Shown: positions 29,563-39,582, numbered from the stretch's first letter. The stretch: 64,000 nt of DNA from Ovis canadensis (GCF_042477335.2 NC_091245.1:33304501-33368500), one strand, 5' to 3'. The notes: generated from the sequence alone by a model not told the origin. Numbers and translations are program-made.

Positions 29563-30369
29563 TGTAAAAGAGAGAACAAATCTGACTCCATATTGGATCT
29601 GTTCTATTGCTGGTGCTTAGTTTTGGTGGCTCTGTACCTTCTGTAAGAGTGTTACCTATAGCCTGAAATATTCAGGCTAGCCTACTCTCAGGGTTGTGAT
29701 CTTTAAGAGTCTGTTCATATAGAGATAAAAAGTTGCAGAACAGAGAAAAACATGGGGTCTTATTGGGTTTTATAGGAGCAATAAATGATTCCAAGAACAA
29801 AGGATTTCAAAACCAAGAAGTTTGTAATAACTAATCATGCCCTTTCCTCACCTTGCCTTTAAAAGTGCTTTGCTGAGGGCTTCCCTGGTGGTCCAGGGAA
29901 TCCTTCTGCCAATGCAGGGGATGTATGTTTCATCCCTGGTCCTGAAGGATCCCACGCTGCAGAGTGACTAAGCCGGTGAACCATAGCTATGAAGCCAGCT
30001 CTCTAGAGCCCAAGAGCTACAATTATGAAGCCTGCATGCTACAACTACTGAAACCTGTGTGTCTAGAGCCTGTGCTCCACAACGAGAGAAGCTACCACAA
30101 TAAGTCTGCTCATGACAATGAAGAGAAGACCCCGCTCGCTGCAAATAGAGAAAGCCTGCCTACAGCAATGATGACCAACCACAGCCAAAAAATAAAACAA
30201 GCAAATAAATATATATTTTTTTAAAGGGCTTTGCTGAAACTACCAGGAGTTCCATGGGTGTTGGGGTGGCACAAGTCACCAGTTTCCTTGCATGGCCCTA
30301 CAAAAGAAAAAACAAAAACATTTTTTTGGCCTCACTTTGTCAAGAACAGGAACTTGCATTCTAGTAACA
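29563..30369 (+). mobile_element. Possible LTR of an endogenous retrovirus, carrying a CHR SINE
   Basis: The block between two L2 parts starts TGTAAAAGAGAG and ends TAGTAACA, so it has TG...CA ends. It includes 'CTGACTCCATATTGGATC'. Removing the CHR (29877-30222) leaves about 460 bases, a plausible LTR length. No convincing target-site duplication was seen and the family was not recognised with certainty. Confidence 0.4.
29877..30222 (+). mobile_element. CHR-2-type artiodactyl SINE
   Basis: tRNA-Glu-like head 'GGGCTTCCCTGGTGGTCC', body 'TAGAGCCTGTGCTCCACAAC', and an A-rich (AAAT)n tail. Flanking 'AAAAGTGCTTTGCTGA' (29861-29876) and 'AAAGGGCTTTGCTGA' (30223-30237) form a slightly diverged target-site duplication. 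Confidence 0.9.
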
Positions 30370-30447
30370 GTGTTGCTGGCTTGGACTACAGCAGTGATCA
30401 CCAAGATGGAAAGAGAGAGACAGATTTGGAGAAGTTAAAAGACAAGG

Positions 30448-31059
30448 GACATACAGCCTAATGTTACAGAGTGAAATGAGTGTGAAAGAGAAAGACAAAT
30501 ATTGTATATTAATGCATGTGTAATGAATTTAGAAAGATGGCACTGATGAACCCATTTGTAGGACAGCCCACTCCAGTGTTCTTGCCTGGAGAATCCCAGG
30601 GACTGGGGAGCCTGGTGGGCTGCCGTCTATGGGGTCGCACAGAGTCGGACACGACTGAAGCGACTTAGCAGCAGCAGCAGCAGCAGAAGCAATGGAGATG
30701 CAGACATAGAGAACAGACTCTGTTATTCTCTGTTCTGTTCATGTCCCTGCAGGACACAGTGGGGGAAGGAGAGGGTGGGCTGAACTGAGAGAGTAGGTTG
30801 GAAACATACACATCACCATTTGTAAATAGACAGCCGGTGGAAGTTTGCTACGTGACACATGGAGCTCATCCCAGTGCTCTGTGACAACCTAGAGGGGTGG
30901 GATGGGGTGGGAGATGGGAGGGAGGTTCAGGAGGGAGGTTCGGGAGGGAGGTTCAAGAGTGAGGCGATGTAGGTATACCCATGGCTGATTTTGTGCTGAT
31001 GCATGGCAGAAACCAGCACAATACTGTAAAGCAAATATTCTGCAATAAAAAACTAAAAT
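30448..31059 (+). mobile_element. Artiodactyl L1 3' UTR, 5' truncated, inserted in L2
   Basis: L1 3' UTR blocks: 'ACAGAGTGAAATGAGTG', 'GGGGGAAGGAGAGGGTGG', a G-rich polypurine tract (30894-30922), three tandem GGGAGGGAGGTTC-like units (30916-30957) and a final 'CTGCAATAAAAAACTAAAAT'. Target-site duplication AAGACAAGG (30439-30447 and 31060-31068). A short insertion at 30718-30750 creates an AGAACAGA/TCTGTTCT inverted repeat. Confidence 0.9.
30569..30689 (+). mobile_element. Bov-A SINE monomer inserted in L1
   Basis: Single sense Bov-A unit ('CCACTCCAGTGTTCTTGCC' to 'GAAGCGACTTAGCAGCAGC') with an (AGC)5-6 tail. It interrupts the L1 3' UTR between 'CATTTGTAGGACAG' and 'AAGCAATGGAGATGCAGAC'. 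Confidence 0.9.
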
Positions 31060-31345
31060 AAGACAAGGAGCCATCAAGGATACTGTCGAAAGTCCTGAAC
31101 TGCAAGCAAATGGGTGTCATGTCCATGTGCTGAGATTGGGAAGTCTGGGAGAGAAGCACATTTGATGGAAAATCAAGAGTTATGCTTCACTGTAAAATTT
31201 GTGGTAGCTATTCAATAAACCATAGAGAAGAGATAACAAATAGGTATGAGTGTAAGGCTCAGAGTATAAATTTGGGTTAGAGATGGGAATGTGGGGATCA
31301 CCAGCTTGAGTGGGGTATTCACCACCACCAGTGGAGTGAGTATGC

Positions 31346-31460
31346 CTGGCTTGGACTACAGCAGTGATCACCAAGGTGGAAAGAGAGAGACAGATTTGAA
31401 GAGGTTAAAAGACAAGGAACCTAGAGCCTATTGTACAGAGTGAAGTAAGTCAGAAAGAGA
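31346..31460 (+). repeat. Local copy of an L2/L1 junction (copy of 30376-30496)
   Basis: About 115 bases from CTGGCTTGGACTACAGCAG onward repeat the segment at 30376. The copy includes the end of the L2 part, the target site and the first bases of the L1, with only scattered differences. The offset is 970 bases. L2 sequence resumes on both sides, so this is a duplication event, not a second L1 insertion. Confidence 0.85.
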
Positions 31461-31994
31461 AAAGAGGGAGCAACACTAGGGCTCACTCACTCATAGACTG
31501 AAGCAGAGGAGAAGCCAGAAAAAACAGATGGAAAAATAGCGGCCCAGGAAGAAGTAGGAAGACAACCAGGAGTGTATGCTATCAGAAGTCAAGAGAGGTA
31601 AGTTGCTGGGCAGTTCAGTCAGAGGAAAGCAGAGACGAATCCATTAAATGTGGCCTTGTGGATGTAACAGAGCCTTCCACTGCCAACAAATATTCCATTC
31701 CCCCTTCTTCCTTAGTCACAGCATCTCCACTGGGGCATAATACCATTTGAATAAAGATCTCATTTCCCAGTCTCTCTCACAGTTAAATGTGCCTATGAAG
31801 CCAGGTTCTGTAAACAGAAGTGTTGTAAGAACCTTTGGAGAAGGATCCTTAAAGAAGCTGATTCAGCAGGCAAAGCCCTTTTCCCTTCATACTGCCTGGA
31901 ATGTGGTTTAGATAGTGGGTGCTCCAGCAGCTATGGTAGAGGACTTAGTTGGCACAATGTAGAGTGTTGCATAATAAAAATGAGCACGTGTCTA

Positions 31995-32395
31995 TAGCTT
32001 CTCAGGTACTGCTCTAAATGCCTTACATATTTGGAATTCTTTAAACCTTAAAACAAATGGCTCAGACGGTAAAGCGTCTGTCTACGATGCGGGAGACCCG
32101 GGTTCGATCCCTGGGTTGGGAAGATCCCTTGGAGAAGGAAATGGCACCTGGAAAATCCCATGGACAGAGGAGCCTGGTAGGCTACGGTCCATGGGGTCGC
32201 GAAGAGTCGGACACGACTGAGCGACTTCACATTCACGTTCACGTTCAAAGATTAGTATCCTTATGTTTCATGAGAAAAATAAGGCACAGAGAGGTTAAGT
32301 AATTTGCTCATGGCCCCACAGCTAGAACGTGACAGAATATATGAACCCAGGAGCAAGGTGGCTTAGTTCCTAACTGCTCTGCCAGACTCCTTAAG
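31995..32395 (-). mobile_element. MIR SINE split by Bov-tA
   Basis: Antisense MIR: left 'GTACTGCTCTAAATGCCTTA' (about 32007), right 'GGCACAGAGAGGTTAAGTAA' and 'CCCACAGCTAGAACGTGAC' (32280-32335). The Bov-tA between is younger. Confidence 0.9.
32058..32250 (+). mobile_element. Bov-tA SINE, 5' truncated with internal deletion
   Basis: Starts at ATGGCTCAGACGG, missing the first head bases, but with a consensus-quality B box (GGTTCGATCCC, 32101-32111). The segment between 'GGAAATGGCA' and 'CCTGGAAAATCCC' (about 32145) is deleted. Few CpGs have decayed, so this looks young. Confidence 0.92.
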
Positions 32396-32659
32396 ATGGA
32401 GGTTTCAGGGCATGAAGAACACCTGGACGGCCTGACTCTGTGCTTTTATCCAGCTGTATGCAGCTGTTCTAGTGGTAGGCAGAGGCACAGACAGCTTGAC
32501 TCCACAGAACCATGGTCTGAACAGTGTAGTAAGACAGAGCAGGAGAGTGAAAGCTATGGAGGCCTGTTACTCCGCTGACTATATTGGTGGACAGGCAAGG
32601 AGGGTACCCAAAAGGAGGGCAGACCTTGTCATGTTAGGATCCCAGGTTCTGCTTCTATA

Positions 32660-32765
32660 AACTGGAAGCCCCGGATACCATGACCGCTTAAGTCCCTTTT
32701 AGCTCTAAAATTCTACAATTCATTTGGTGCTCAATAAATATTTGTTGAATGAATAAATGAACAGA
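32660..32765 (+). mobile_element. L2/MIR-type 3' terminal fragment
   Basis: Ends 'GGTGCTCAATAAATATTTG' and 'TTGAATGAATAAATGAAC', the shared 3' tail of L2-type elements. Confidence 0.65.
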
Positions 32766-33320
32766 TGTGTATGTACAGAAGCAAAACACATTTTCTTAGC
32801 AAACATACATATAAAAATAAGAATATATGTTCTATATTTGCTAAGCAAATGAATATTATAGGCAAAGAAAATACCTATATCTTTGAAAAACGGAAGGTAA
32901 AAACATACAGATACACATATCAATGGCATTATTTTATCATTATATCGCATAAAGTGAAAACCCTGCTGTGAATCATTGGATATTCTGTATCCAAATGATT
33001 GAGGCTTTGCAGTAGGTCTTAGAATGACATCTTATCTTACCTCATCTTATCTAAGGTCTTATTAGGACATAAGCAGGGCTCTCAGTACTGCCACCCTGGG
33101 ATTAATGCATGATGTATGTACATACATGGGGGGCTGTACATAACACACACCCATACTGAAAAGGTGGGAAAGGGGTGGTGACGAAAAAACTGACCATGGG
33201 GTAATCAGAAACAGTAGGCCTCCTGCAGGGTCTGATCACAAAGACACTCCAAGATCTGTACACAATTACGAAGAAATTGACTAGCACACAAGCACCCACG
33301 TGCCCGGTGTGTTACTATCT
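32766..33320. other. Unclassified AT-rich interval
   Basis: No gene. It contains a loose CATCTTAT direct repeat (33030-33056) and a 16-bp perfect palindrome ATGTATGTACATACAT (33112-33127). Confidence 0.45.
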
Positions 33321-33332
33321 TAACCTAATTCA

Positions 33333-33541
33333 TGTTGTTGTTTAATTGCTAAGTCATGTCTGACTCTTTGCAAGCCCATGGACTGTAGCCTGCCAGGCTC
33401 CTCTGTCCGTGGAATTTTTCAGGCAAGCATACCGGAGTGGGTTGCCATTTCCTCTCAGGGGATCTTCCTGACCCAGGGATCAAACCCACATCTCCTGCAT
33501 TAGCAGGCAGATTCTTTATCACTGAGCCACCAGTGAAGCCC
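33333..33541 (-). mobile_element. Bov-tA SINE
   Basis: Antisense full-length copy ending 'GAGCCACCAGTGAAGCCC'. It is flanked by AACCTAATTCA (33322-33332) and AACTTAATTCA (33542-33552), a target-site duplication with one mismatch. Confidence 0.93.
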
Positions 33542-33589
33542 AACTTAATTCACAATATTTAATAAGTGCTCACTTTCAGAACAGTGATT

Positions 33590-34070
33590 GCATAAGCGTG
33601 CAGTGAGCATTATTTGTGTATCTGCTCATTTTAAACTTTCAATGACCCTGTGAGCTAGATGCTCTTTTTAGCCCCATTAGAGTGAAGAGAAAGTTGAGGC
33701 TTAGAGAAGGTCATACTTTGCCCCAGGTAACAACTATTAGTGGTAGCACTGTTGCTGCTAAGTCACTTCTGTTGTGTCCAACTCTGTGCGACCTCATAGA
33801 TGGCAGCCTACCAGGCTCCTCTGTCCCTGGGATCCCCCAGGCAAGAATGCTGGAGTGGGTTGCCATTTCCTTCTCCAATGCACGAAAGTGAAAAGTGAAA
33901 GTGAAGTCGCTCAGTCATGTCTGACTCTTTGCGACCCCATGGACTACAGCCTACCAGGCTCCTCTGTCCATGGGATTTTCCAAGCAAGAGTACTGGAGTG
34001 GGGTGCCAGTGCCTTCTCTGGGTAGCACTGTAGTGGGACCCAAAGCTGCATGAAATTTGAACCCTCTTTT
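33590..34070 (-). mobile_element. MIR SINE split by Bov-A2
   Basis: Antisense MIR: 'AATGACCCTGTGAGCTAG', 'AGTTGAGGCTTAGAGAAGG', 'CCCCAGGTAACAAC', then after the SINE 'GGGACCCAAAGCTGCATG'. The two parts rejoin across the duplicated GGTAGCACTGT. Confidence 0.85.
33753..34020 (-). mobile_element. Bov-A2 SINE inserted in MIR
   Basis: Antisense Bov-A2 dimer with only a short TGCTGC tail complement. Perfect 11-bp target-site duplication GGTAGCACTGT (33742-33752 and 34021-34031). Confidence 0.95.
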
Positions 34071-34074
34071 CCTC

Positions 34075-35060
34075 CCCACCATCTGTGGCCTGTTGTTAAC
34101 AGATACAAAGCACTACTTTCTTCTTTTAAGAGAGCTGCCCAAGGAACAGCTTTTCGGGGACTTCACTCCCAGAAAACCAGGGCTTCAAAAGTGTATTGGT
34201 GTGCCCTCCACTCTGAAGACTCTTGGAGACCTGCAGCCTGCTGCCTTTGGCTACGATGCCTGATCGGGTTACTCATCCTTATGCCCATACATTAGCTAAA
34301 CCCATTAACCTGACACGACTCCACTGACATCCTTTTCAACAAGCAGCCCAACAGCCGATTTAACGGATATAGATTTATTGCTTAACGCTAGAGAGGAGGG
34401 AGCTGGGAGGGAGGGAGGCGGGCCCTAGCACCCCCCCTTCCCCGGGGCTGATGGGCAGCCAGCAATCCTCTCCTCCAGCAATTACTGACACTAATTAGCA
34501 GCTTACTACAGATCCAAGGGAAGAGATTGACACCGCGCAATCCCTGCCTACCACATTCTGGGTGCAGAGTCTTCGGGAAAGGCCCTTGTCAAGGGCCTGT
34601 CTGGGAAGGACTTGGCAGCTCAGCAACCAAGCAGATTGGAAGAGGTGGAGGGAGGGTCTAGAAAATGGCCTCATAACCAGAGGCCGTTCTGTTTCCCTGC
34701 TCCCAGCTCTGGTCTGGCCTTGGCTTCCATCAGCTGCTGCCCTAGGCTTCCGTCGTGAACGCCTCTCACTGCAGGCACACAGCTGGCTGCAAATCATGGA
34801 GGCATATGGCTCAGATTCCTGAAGCCAAGTCATTAGCCCTCTGACCCAATTACATGGATTATCACAAAGAACAAAGCAGTTGGGATTCAGCCATTGTGCC
34901 GCTCTTCACTTTGGAAGAGGATTTGAGCCTGCAGGTCTATTTTCCACTTTTTTCCCCAAATATGCCTATTATATGTGATACCGAGGCACTTCTGAATTTA
35001 GAAGATGGTGGATGAGACTCTTTATGGGCAGAGGGAGGGCAGATATTTTTAAACAGAAAC
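34075..35060. other. Repeat-free block, candidate regulatory element with G-quadruplex motif
   Basis: About 1 kb without any recognisable repeat. It holds five G-runs (34398-34422) including GGGAGGGAGGGAGGCGGG, then a C-rich run (34430-34444) and 'ATTACTGACACTAATTAGC' (34480-34498) with a TAATTAG homeodomain-type core. 'GAACAAAGCAG' (34869-34879) resembles a SOX site. Open frames here are short and overlap on both strands. An enhancer role is inference. Confidence 0.4.
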
Positions 35061-35074
35061 AGCTAGAACAGTAG

Positions 35075-35245
35075 AAAACAAGTTAGACTGGTCAAGGGCC
35101 ATGAGTTTTAGTCTTGCTTCCGTGTGGTGTGACCTTGGGCAACTCATATTTCCACTCTGAAACTCGAGGACCCGGGCTGCCTTGGCAAAATGAGGAGTTA
35201 CCTCAGTGATCTTTGCAGTCTCTCCCAGCATTCCTAGCCTCAGTT
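35075..35245 (+). mobile_element. MIR SINE
   Basis: Sense MIR: 'GTGTGACCTTGGGCAACTC' (35128-35146), 'CACTCTGAAACTCGAGG', with both ends eroded. Confidence 0.75.
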
Positions 35246-35424
35246 GATCATGACAGAGAGTCCCATTACAGTGGTGAAAAACATAGGGATATAAGCTCAT
35301 AAGACAATATTCATGTCTAAAATAAATCTTATTTTTATTAGACTCTGTACAAGAGAATCATGAATGTTTGCTCTATATTTTTTAGGATTCTTATTCTTTT
35401 TTTTTTTTAAATGAATGATCTCTG

Positions 35425-35545
35425 ATGATCTTTTATTTATTTATTTTACCACACACCACATGGGATCTAAGTTCCCTGACCAGGGATCTAACCCCTTACA
35501 TTGGAAGCATGGAGTCTTAACCATTGTACCTCCAGGGAAGTCCCT
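35425..35545 (-). mobile_element. CHR-1-type artiodactyl SINE
   Basis: Antisense short SINE: T-rich (TTTA)n tail complement, 'CCTGACCAGGGATCTAACC', and the head complement 'CCTCCAGGGAAGTCCC'. Confidence 0.85.
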
Positions 35546-35549
35546 TTTG

Positions 35550-36888
35550 CTTTAATGTCAAATTAAACTAAGGGAAAAAAAATCTGATACTCTCAAATCT
35601 AAAAAGCGAACAAAATCAACTTTATGACTTTGTATCCTTTGGTTAGAGAAGAAAAATGGGAAGGGGGGTTGCGGGGGAGGAGGAGAGTATGAAATTGAGA
35701 TTGCCAGTTGCAGCTATCTACAGAGTAATAAATGTTGCTGAATCTGTGTCATTTAGCAGAAAATACTGCAAAGAAAAAATATTACAGGTTTAGTATCTTA
35801 ATTATGTAGATTTTACATTCAATGAACTCTTGCCAAAATAAATTGCGTATATTATCTAAAAAGCAAATGTTAATTAAAACTGTATCTTGATAGCGTGTGT
35901 GGTTCACAAGACATTCTGAGCATATGAGATTATATAGCACACATTAGCTACAATCAACTCAGACTGAGGGTTTGGGTCATTTCAATGATTCATGTGAAGC
36001 CAGGCAGCACTGGCTGGTACTGGAGTCTGACAGCAGTGCCTCACATATTTATATAGTTGATGCAGCTTGATCCCAACTTATTTTTCCAGATGACCAAAGT
36101 GCTTCTGCCTGCTCCAGAGTTTCATAAATGGGACAGCTGACTTGAGTTGCCATTAATTAGCTGCTTAACACAGCTACCCAGTGACCACTGCATCCAAGGT
36201 ACAAAAATAAAATTCCCAGGCAGGAATGAGACTGGGGAACGGACACAGAGAATTGGAGGTCATCGTATTCATCACTTGTCTTTTTGCCTCTGCTGCCCTG
36301 AGCTCAGATGTCCCCAAGACTAGACCATCATCCATTCACACTGATAGGTGGATAATTGCATTCTCGAGTCACAGCGTCTGGTCTTTTTTGAACATCTTCA
36401 CTGCTGAGCAGTGTATACAAAGAACGAGATCCAAATGCTGCAGAATTGATTCTTCCGCCCTCTCCAAGAGGCACTGCTCCAAAGCTAGTTTAATTATAGG
36501 TGTTTAGACGTACAGAGATGAATACCTAGGGAACAACCGTTACACAGCACTGCTCTGGCAAGCATGTACTTTCTATTTTTTTTTTCACTTTTCACTTTAA
36601 CAAACAGTCAACTGTGTGCTGCACATAAGTGATCTGTAATCAACAGAACAATAAAATGCCAAATGTTAGAAAAAGGTCAGGGGAGAGTTTTCAGACAGGA
36701 GCCTAGAGCCATGTCACGGCCTTGAATGACGAGGCTGTCATTCCCATTGGAATTCCAGGGTCAGTTAGCTTCTAGGCTTCTACCAATATAGTCTCATGGA
36801 AACTTGGGTATGTGCAACAAGCCACTCTCTACTTGCCTGTAGAGATCACTGAAAAATGGCCTTTAAATGTGGGTCTACATTATGGAAG
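35550..36888. other. Repeat-poor block, candidate conserved non-coding DNA
   Basis: No recognisable repeat over about 1.3 kb. 35880-36500 is mixed-composition DNA with a 'CCATTAATTAGCTGCTTAA' core (36151-36169). The plus frame at 36226-36507 (93 codons) begins with a hydrophobic stretch but has no recognisable family and no supporting splice or promoter signals. Confidence 0.45.
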
Positions 36889-36889
36889 T

Positions 36890-37090
36890 TTCTGAAGCTA
36901 CAGAGGCCAAGAGTCCTGGGTTTGGATTTTATCACTATTTAGGAGACATGTTGCGCTGAACGAGTATATTCACCCTTTGGAGCTTCAGTCTCACTGCCTG
37001 AGAGTGACAATGCCTACCTGTAGAGGCAGATATGAGGCTTGATTAAAAGAATGAGTGTAGGCGTTTAGCACCGAACCAGATTCTAAGCAG
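36890..37090 (+). mobile_element. MIR SINE, diverged
   Basis: Sense MIR: 'GAGTCCTGGGTTTGGATTT', 'GGAGCTTCAGTCTCACTGCC', 'ATGCCTACCTGTAGAGG', 'TAGGCGTTTAGCACC'. Confidence 0.7.
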
Positions 37091-37108
37091 CATCTAGAAG
37101 CAACAATG

Positions 37109-37325
37109 GGCTTCCCAGGGGGCTCAGTGGTAAAGAATCTGCCTGCCAAGCAGGAGATTAGTGTTTGATCCCTGGGTCAGGAACATCCCCCTGGAGGAGG
37201 GCATGGCAACTCACTCCAGAGAATACTCTTGCCTGGAGAATCCCCATGGACAGAGGAGCCTGGAGGGCTATAGTCCATGGGGGTCACAAAGGGTCGGATA
37301 TGACTTAGCGACTAAACAGCAGCAG
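37109..37325 (+). mobile_element. Bov-tA SINE
   Basis: Sense copy from 'GGGCTTCCCAGGGGGCTC' to 'CTTAGCGACTAAACAGCAGC'. Small indels in the Bov-A part (GAGAATACTC). Confidence 0.92.
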
Positions 37326-37539
37326 GAAAAGCTACAATTTATTCATCCACACAATCAGCTTTTATAAAGTACTGGCTTCAATTATTCAGATTTATGCCCA
37401 AAGACTTTTGGAAAAGAAAGAATATTTTGAGGATAGTGGAGTCATGGAATTGATAACCACTGAACTGGTTTAATTTTCCCCTAGGAGCAGTACCGAAGGT
37501 TGGGGAGGAAGGGGAATCAGTAAAAGGATGTCTCCTTTC

Positions 37540-38290
37540 TCTGTGTGCTGGCGCTATACCTGTTTCGTCTCCAGTCTTGTTTCTGCCACTCTCTGCCTTG
37601 GACTCCCAAATCTGCTATTCTGATGTCCTTTTGCCTGGTGGCTTTTGCTTCGGTTTTATCAATAGGAAGATCTGGTAGGACATTACAAGGCAGGAGGAAG
37701 GGAGCAGGAACTCACTCCGTGCTTCCAATTTCTGCCAGCATCCCTCTAGTAGCAGTGGACAGCTAGGATTCTCCAGTATCTCTGGGCAGTTTCCTCTCTC
37801 ATAGTGCAAAGCCTCTTTCTGGATCCTGGGGCCAGAACTTAGAAGGTCCTCCACAATCTCAGTCTTAGAAGTGGTGCCCCCTGAAACCCCAGCACCAGCC
37901 ATGCAGTGTTAACCCTGCATTCTCATCACCAACTTGTGGAATTCTTCCTCAGCTCAGCACTACAGCCCGCCACCTGGATATCCTAGTGCAAGCCACGCTG
38001 TGCCTTCTCTTTGGTTCCAGCCTCAGCAGTCCCGTCTCACTGATTCCAGTGTGGGCTGGTTCCCCATTCCTGGGCAGTACAGCTCAGCAAGAAGGGGTTG
38101 CCTGGCTTCCTTGTGTTCACGCAGCCTAGGTGTGGTAGCTACTACTGATACTCACTAATCTCTGATCTACCTCACTTTTCCCTTTTATTCCTTCAACATT
38201 TCAAACTGTTTATAACTAATCTTCTGTACCAAACTCTAGTTGGTCTTTTCCCACTAGACCCTGACTGGTATAACCTGCATATTTGAACCT
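37540..38290 (+). mobile_element. Old L1 (L1M-type) 3' UTR
   Basis: Non-coding L1M-like 3' UTR: 'TTCCAATTTCTGCCAGCATC' (37725-37744), 'CTTTCTGGATCCTGGGGCC', then the terminal 'CACTAGACCCTGACTGG' (38253-38269). The plus frame at 37934-38158 (74 codons) lies inside this UTR-like block and is not treated as a gene. Confidence 0.5.
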
Positions 38291-38384
38291 GGGCATTGAA
38301 ACCTGAGGGGGAGGGGAGATGAAGGAAGTTGTCTCAAAAGTCAGCACCGTTTAATCCAGTAATTCTGCAAGTCTTAAAAGTGAC

Positions 38385-38690
38385 GTCAACTAACTCTGTT
38401 CTTCCCTCAAGCTTCACTTACATGTCACCTCCTCAAAGAGGCTTTTGTGGCCTCTGAAGCTAAATTCTTTGCCTAGTCATAGCAGTTTGAATCTTTCTTT
38501 CACAACAAGCATTATGATTTGCCATAATCTAATATTGTGATTCTGTTTGTCTTTCTTTCTGCTAGGTAAAAGCTCAATAAGAACATGAACTGGGTCTGTT
38601 TGATTATTGGTCTTTCCAGTAACTGGGAAGGCTTACCTTGTTCAGGTGCTCAAAAAACATGGGTTGAATGAATAAATAAATGAATGCCCA
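38385..38690 (+). mobile_element. L2 LINE 3' end
   Basis: 'CATGTCACCTCCTCAAAGAG' (38422-38441), 'GCTAGGTAAAAGCTC', and the terminal 'TCAGGTGCTCAAAAAACATG' and 'TTGAATGAATAAATAAATG'. Confidence 0.8.
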
Positions 38691-38713
38691 AAGATGTTTC
38701 ACTGTGACATAGT

Positions 38714-38974
38714 TTCAGTTCGGTTCAGTTCAGTTCAGTCGCTCAGTGGTGTTCCAACTCTTTGTGACCCCATGAACCGCAGCATGCCAGGCCTCCCTGT
38801 CCATCACCAACTCCCAGAGTTTACTCAGACTCATGTCCATTGAGTCAGTGATGTCATCCAACCATCTCATCCTCTGTCGTCCCCTTCTCCTCCTGCTTTC
38901 AATCCTTCCCAGCATCAGGTCTTTTCAAATGAGTCAGTTCTTCACATCAGGTGGCCAAAGTATTGGAGTTTCAT
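38714..38974 (-). mobile_element. BovB LINE 3' end
   Basis: Antisense terminal 260 bases of BovB, from (TTCAG)n to 'CCAAAGTATTGGAGTTTCA'. Strongly 5' truncated. Confidence 0.92.
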
Positions 38975-39084
38975 CTTATATTTAATGAAAAGCAATAAAC
39001 ACCCCACATATTGACTATGATGAAAAGGGATAAGCACATGAAGAATCTACTCAATGGATCAATATAACCACCATACTTAGCCTG

Positions 39085-39245
39085 ATACAAAGGTTTCCCT
39101 ATGTGTGGTCCATGAGCCACACTTCTCAAAATCACCACAAATGGTTTTTAAAATTCAGACGCACCACCCCTATATTTTCATAAGTTCTTCAGGTCATTGT
39201 CATGCACCCTAACTTTTGGGATTCCCTAGACCAACCATGATTCAT
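39085..39245. mobile_element. Possible MER5-type hAT remnant
   Basis: 'TGTGTGGTCCATGAGCCACA' and 'CTTCTCAAAATCACC' recall MER5-family ends, but the match is weak. Confidence 0.35.
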
Positions 39246-39436
39246 GTAAAGTGCAAATATTTTACACTTATGTGAAAGATGTATTTTACCATGTTGGCTA
39301 GGCAAAACAAAAATAAAACCAATCAATCAAATAAACAAAAAACTAGGACAAGGATATAATTCAGTTAGATACATAGAGAAGTAAACAGTCAGATAAATGA
39401 AAACCTAATATAATAACTTAAAAAAAAAATCATAGA

Positions 39437-39582
39437 GGGGACTTCCCAGGCGGTCCAGTGGCTAAAACTCCAAGCTCCCAATGCAGGGGACGTGGGTTCA
39501 ATCCCTGGTCAGGGAACTAAATCCTATATGCTGTAACTAAGACCTGTCACAGTCAAATAAATAAATTAAAAAAAAAAAACCA
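39437..39582 (+). mobile_element. CHR-1-type artiodactyl SINE
   Basis: Sense: 'GGGACTTCCCAGGCGGTCC', 'GGTTCAATCCCTGGTCAGGG' (B-box region), and an (AAAT)n/A-rich tail. Confidence 0.9.

Larger units (their letters stand above)
28600..31690 (-). mobile_element. Long antisense L2 LINE, multiply interrupted
   Basis: The plus strand follows antisense L2 from its 3' end ('TACTATGTGCCATTGCTGG', about 28638) through 'GTCATGTAAGACCTTTGG' (29083) and 'GCACTCTGGCTGCTTCATG'. It continues via 'CTGGCTTGGACTACAGC' (30376) and 'AGTATAAATTTGGG' (31262) to the reverse-transcriptase region near 31500-31690. Interruptions are a MIR (29225-29492), an LTR-like block with a CHR SINE (29563-30369), an L1 (30448-31059) and a local duplication (31346-31460). 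The RT is far too decayed to translate. Confidence 0.7.

Noticed and set aside
33112..33127. 16-bp perfect palindrome ATGTATGTACATACAT
   Set aside because: Simple purine-pyrimidine alternation makes such palindromes common, and no other signal is attached.
35658..35690. G-rich run as a G-quadruplex
   Set aside because: Only three separable runs of three or more Gs are present, so it does not meet the usual four-run motif.
36226..36507. 93-codon frame starting with a hydrophobic stretch that looks like a signal peptide
   Set aside because: Length is within chance for this composition. No family resemblance and no conserved downstream domain.
37934..38158. Pro/Ser-rich 74-codon frame resembling a disordered protein segment
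   Set aside because: Lies inside what reads as an old L1 3' UTR.
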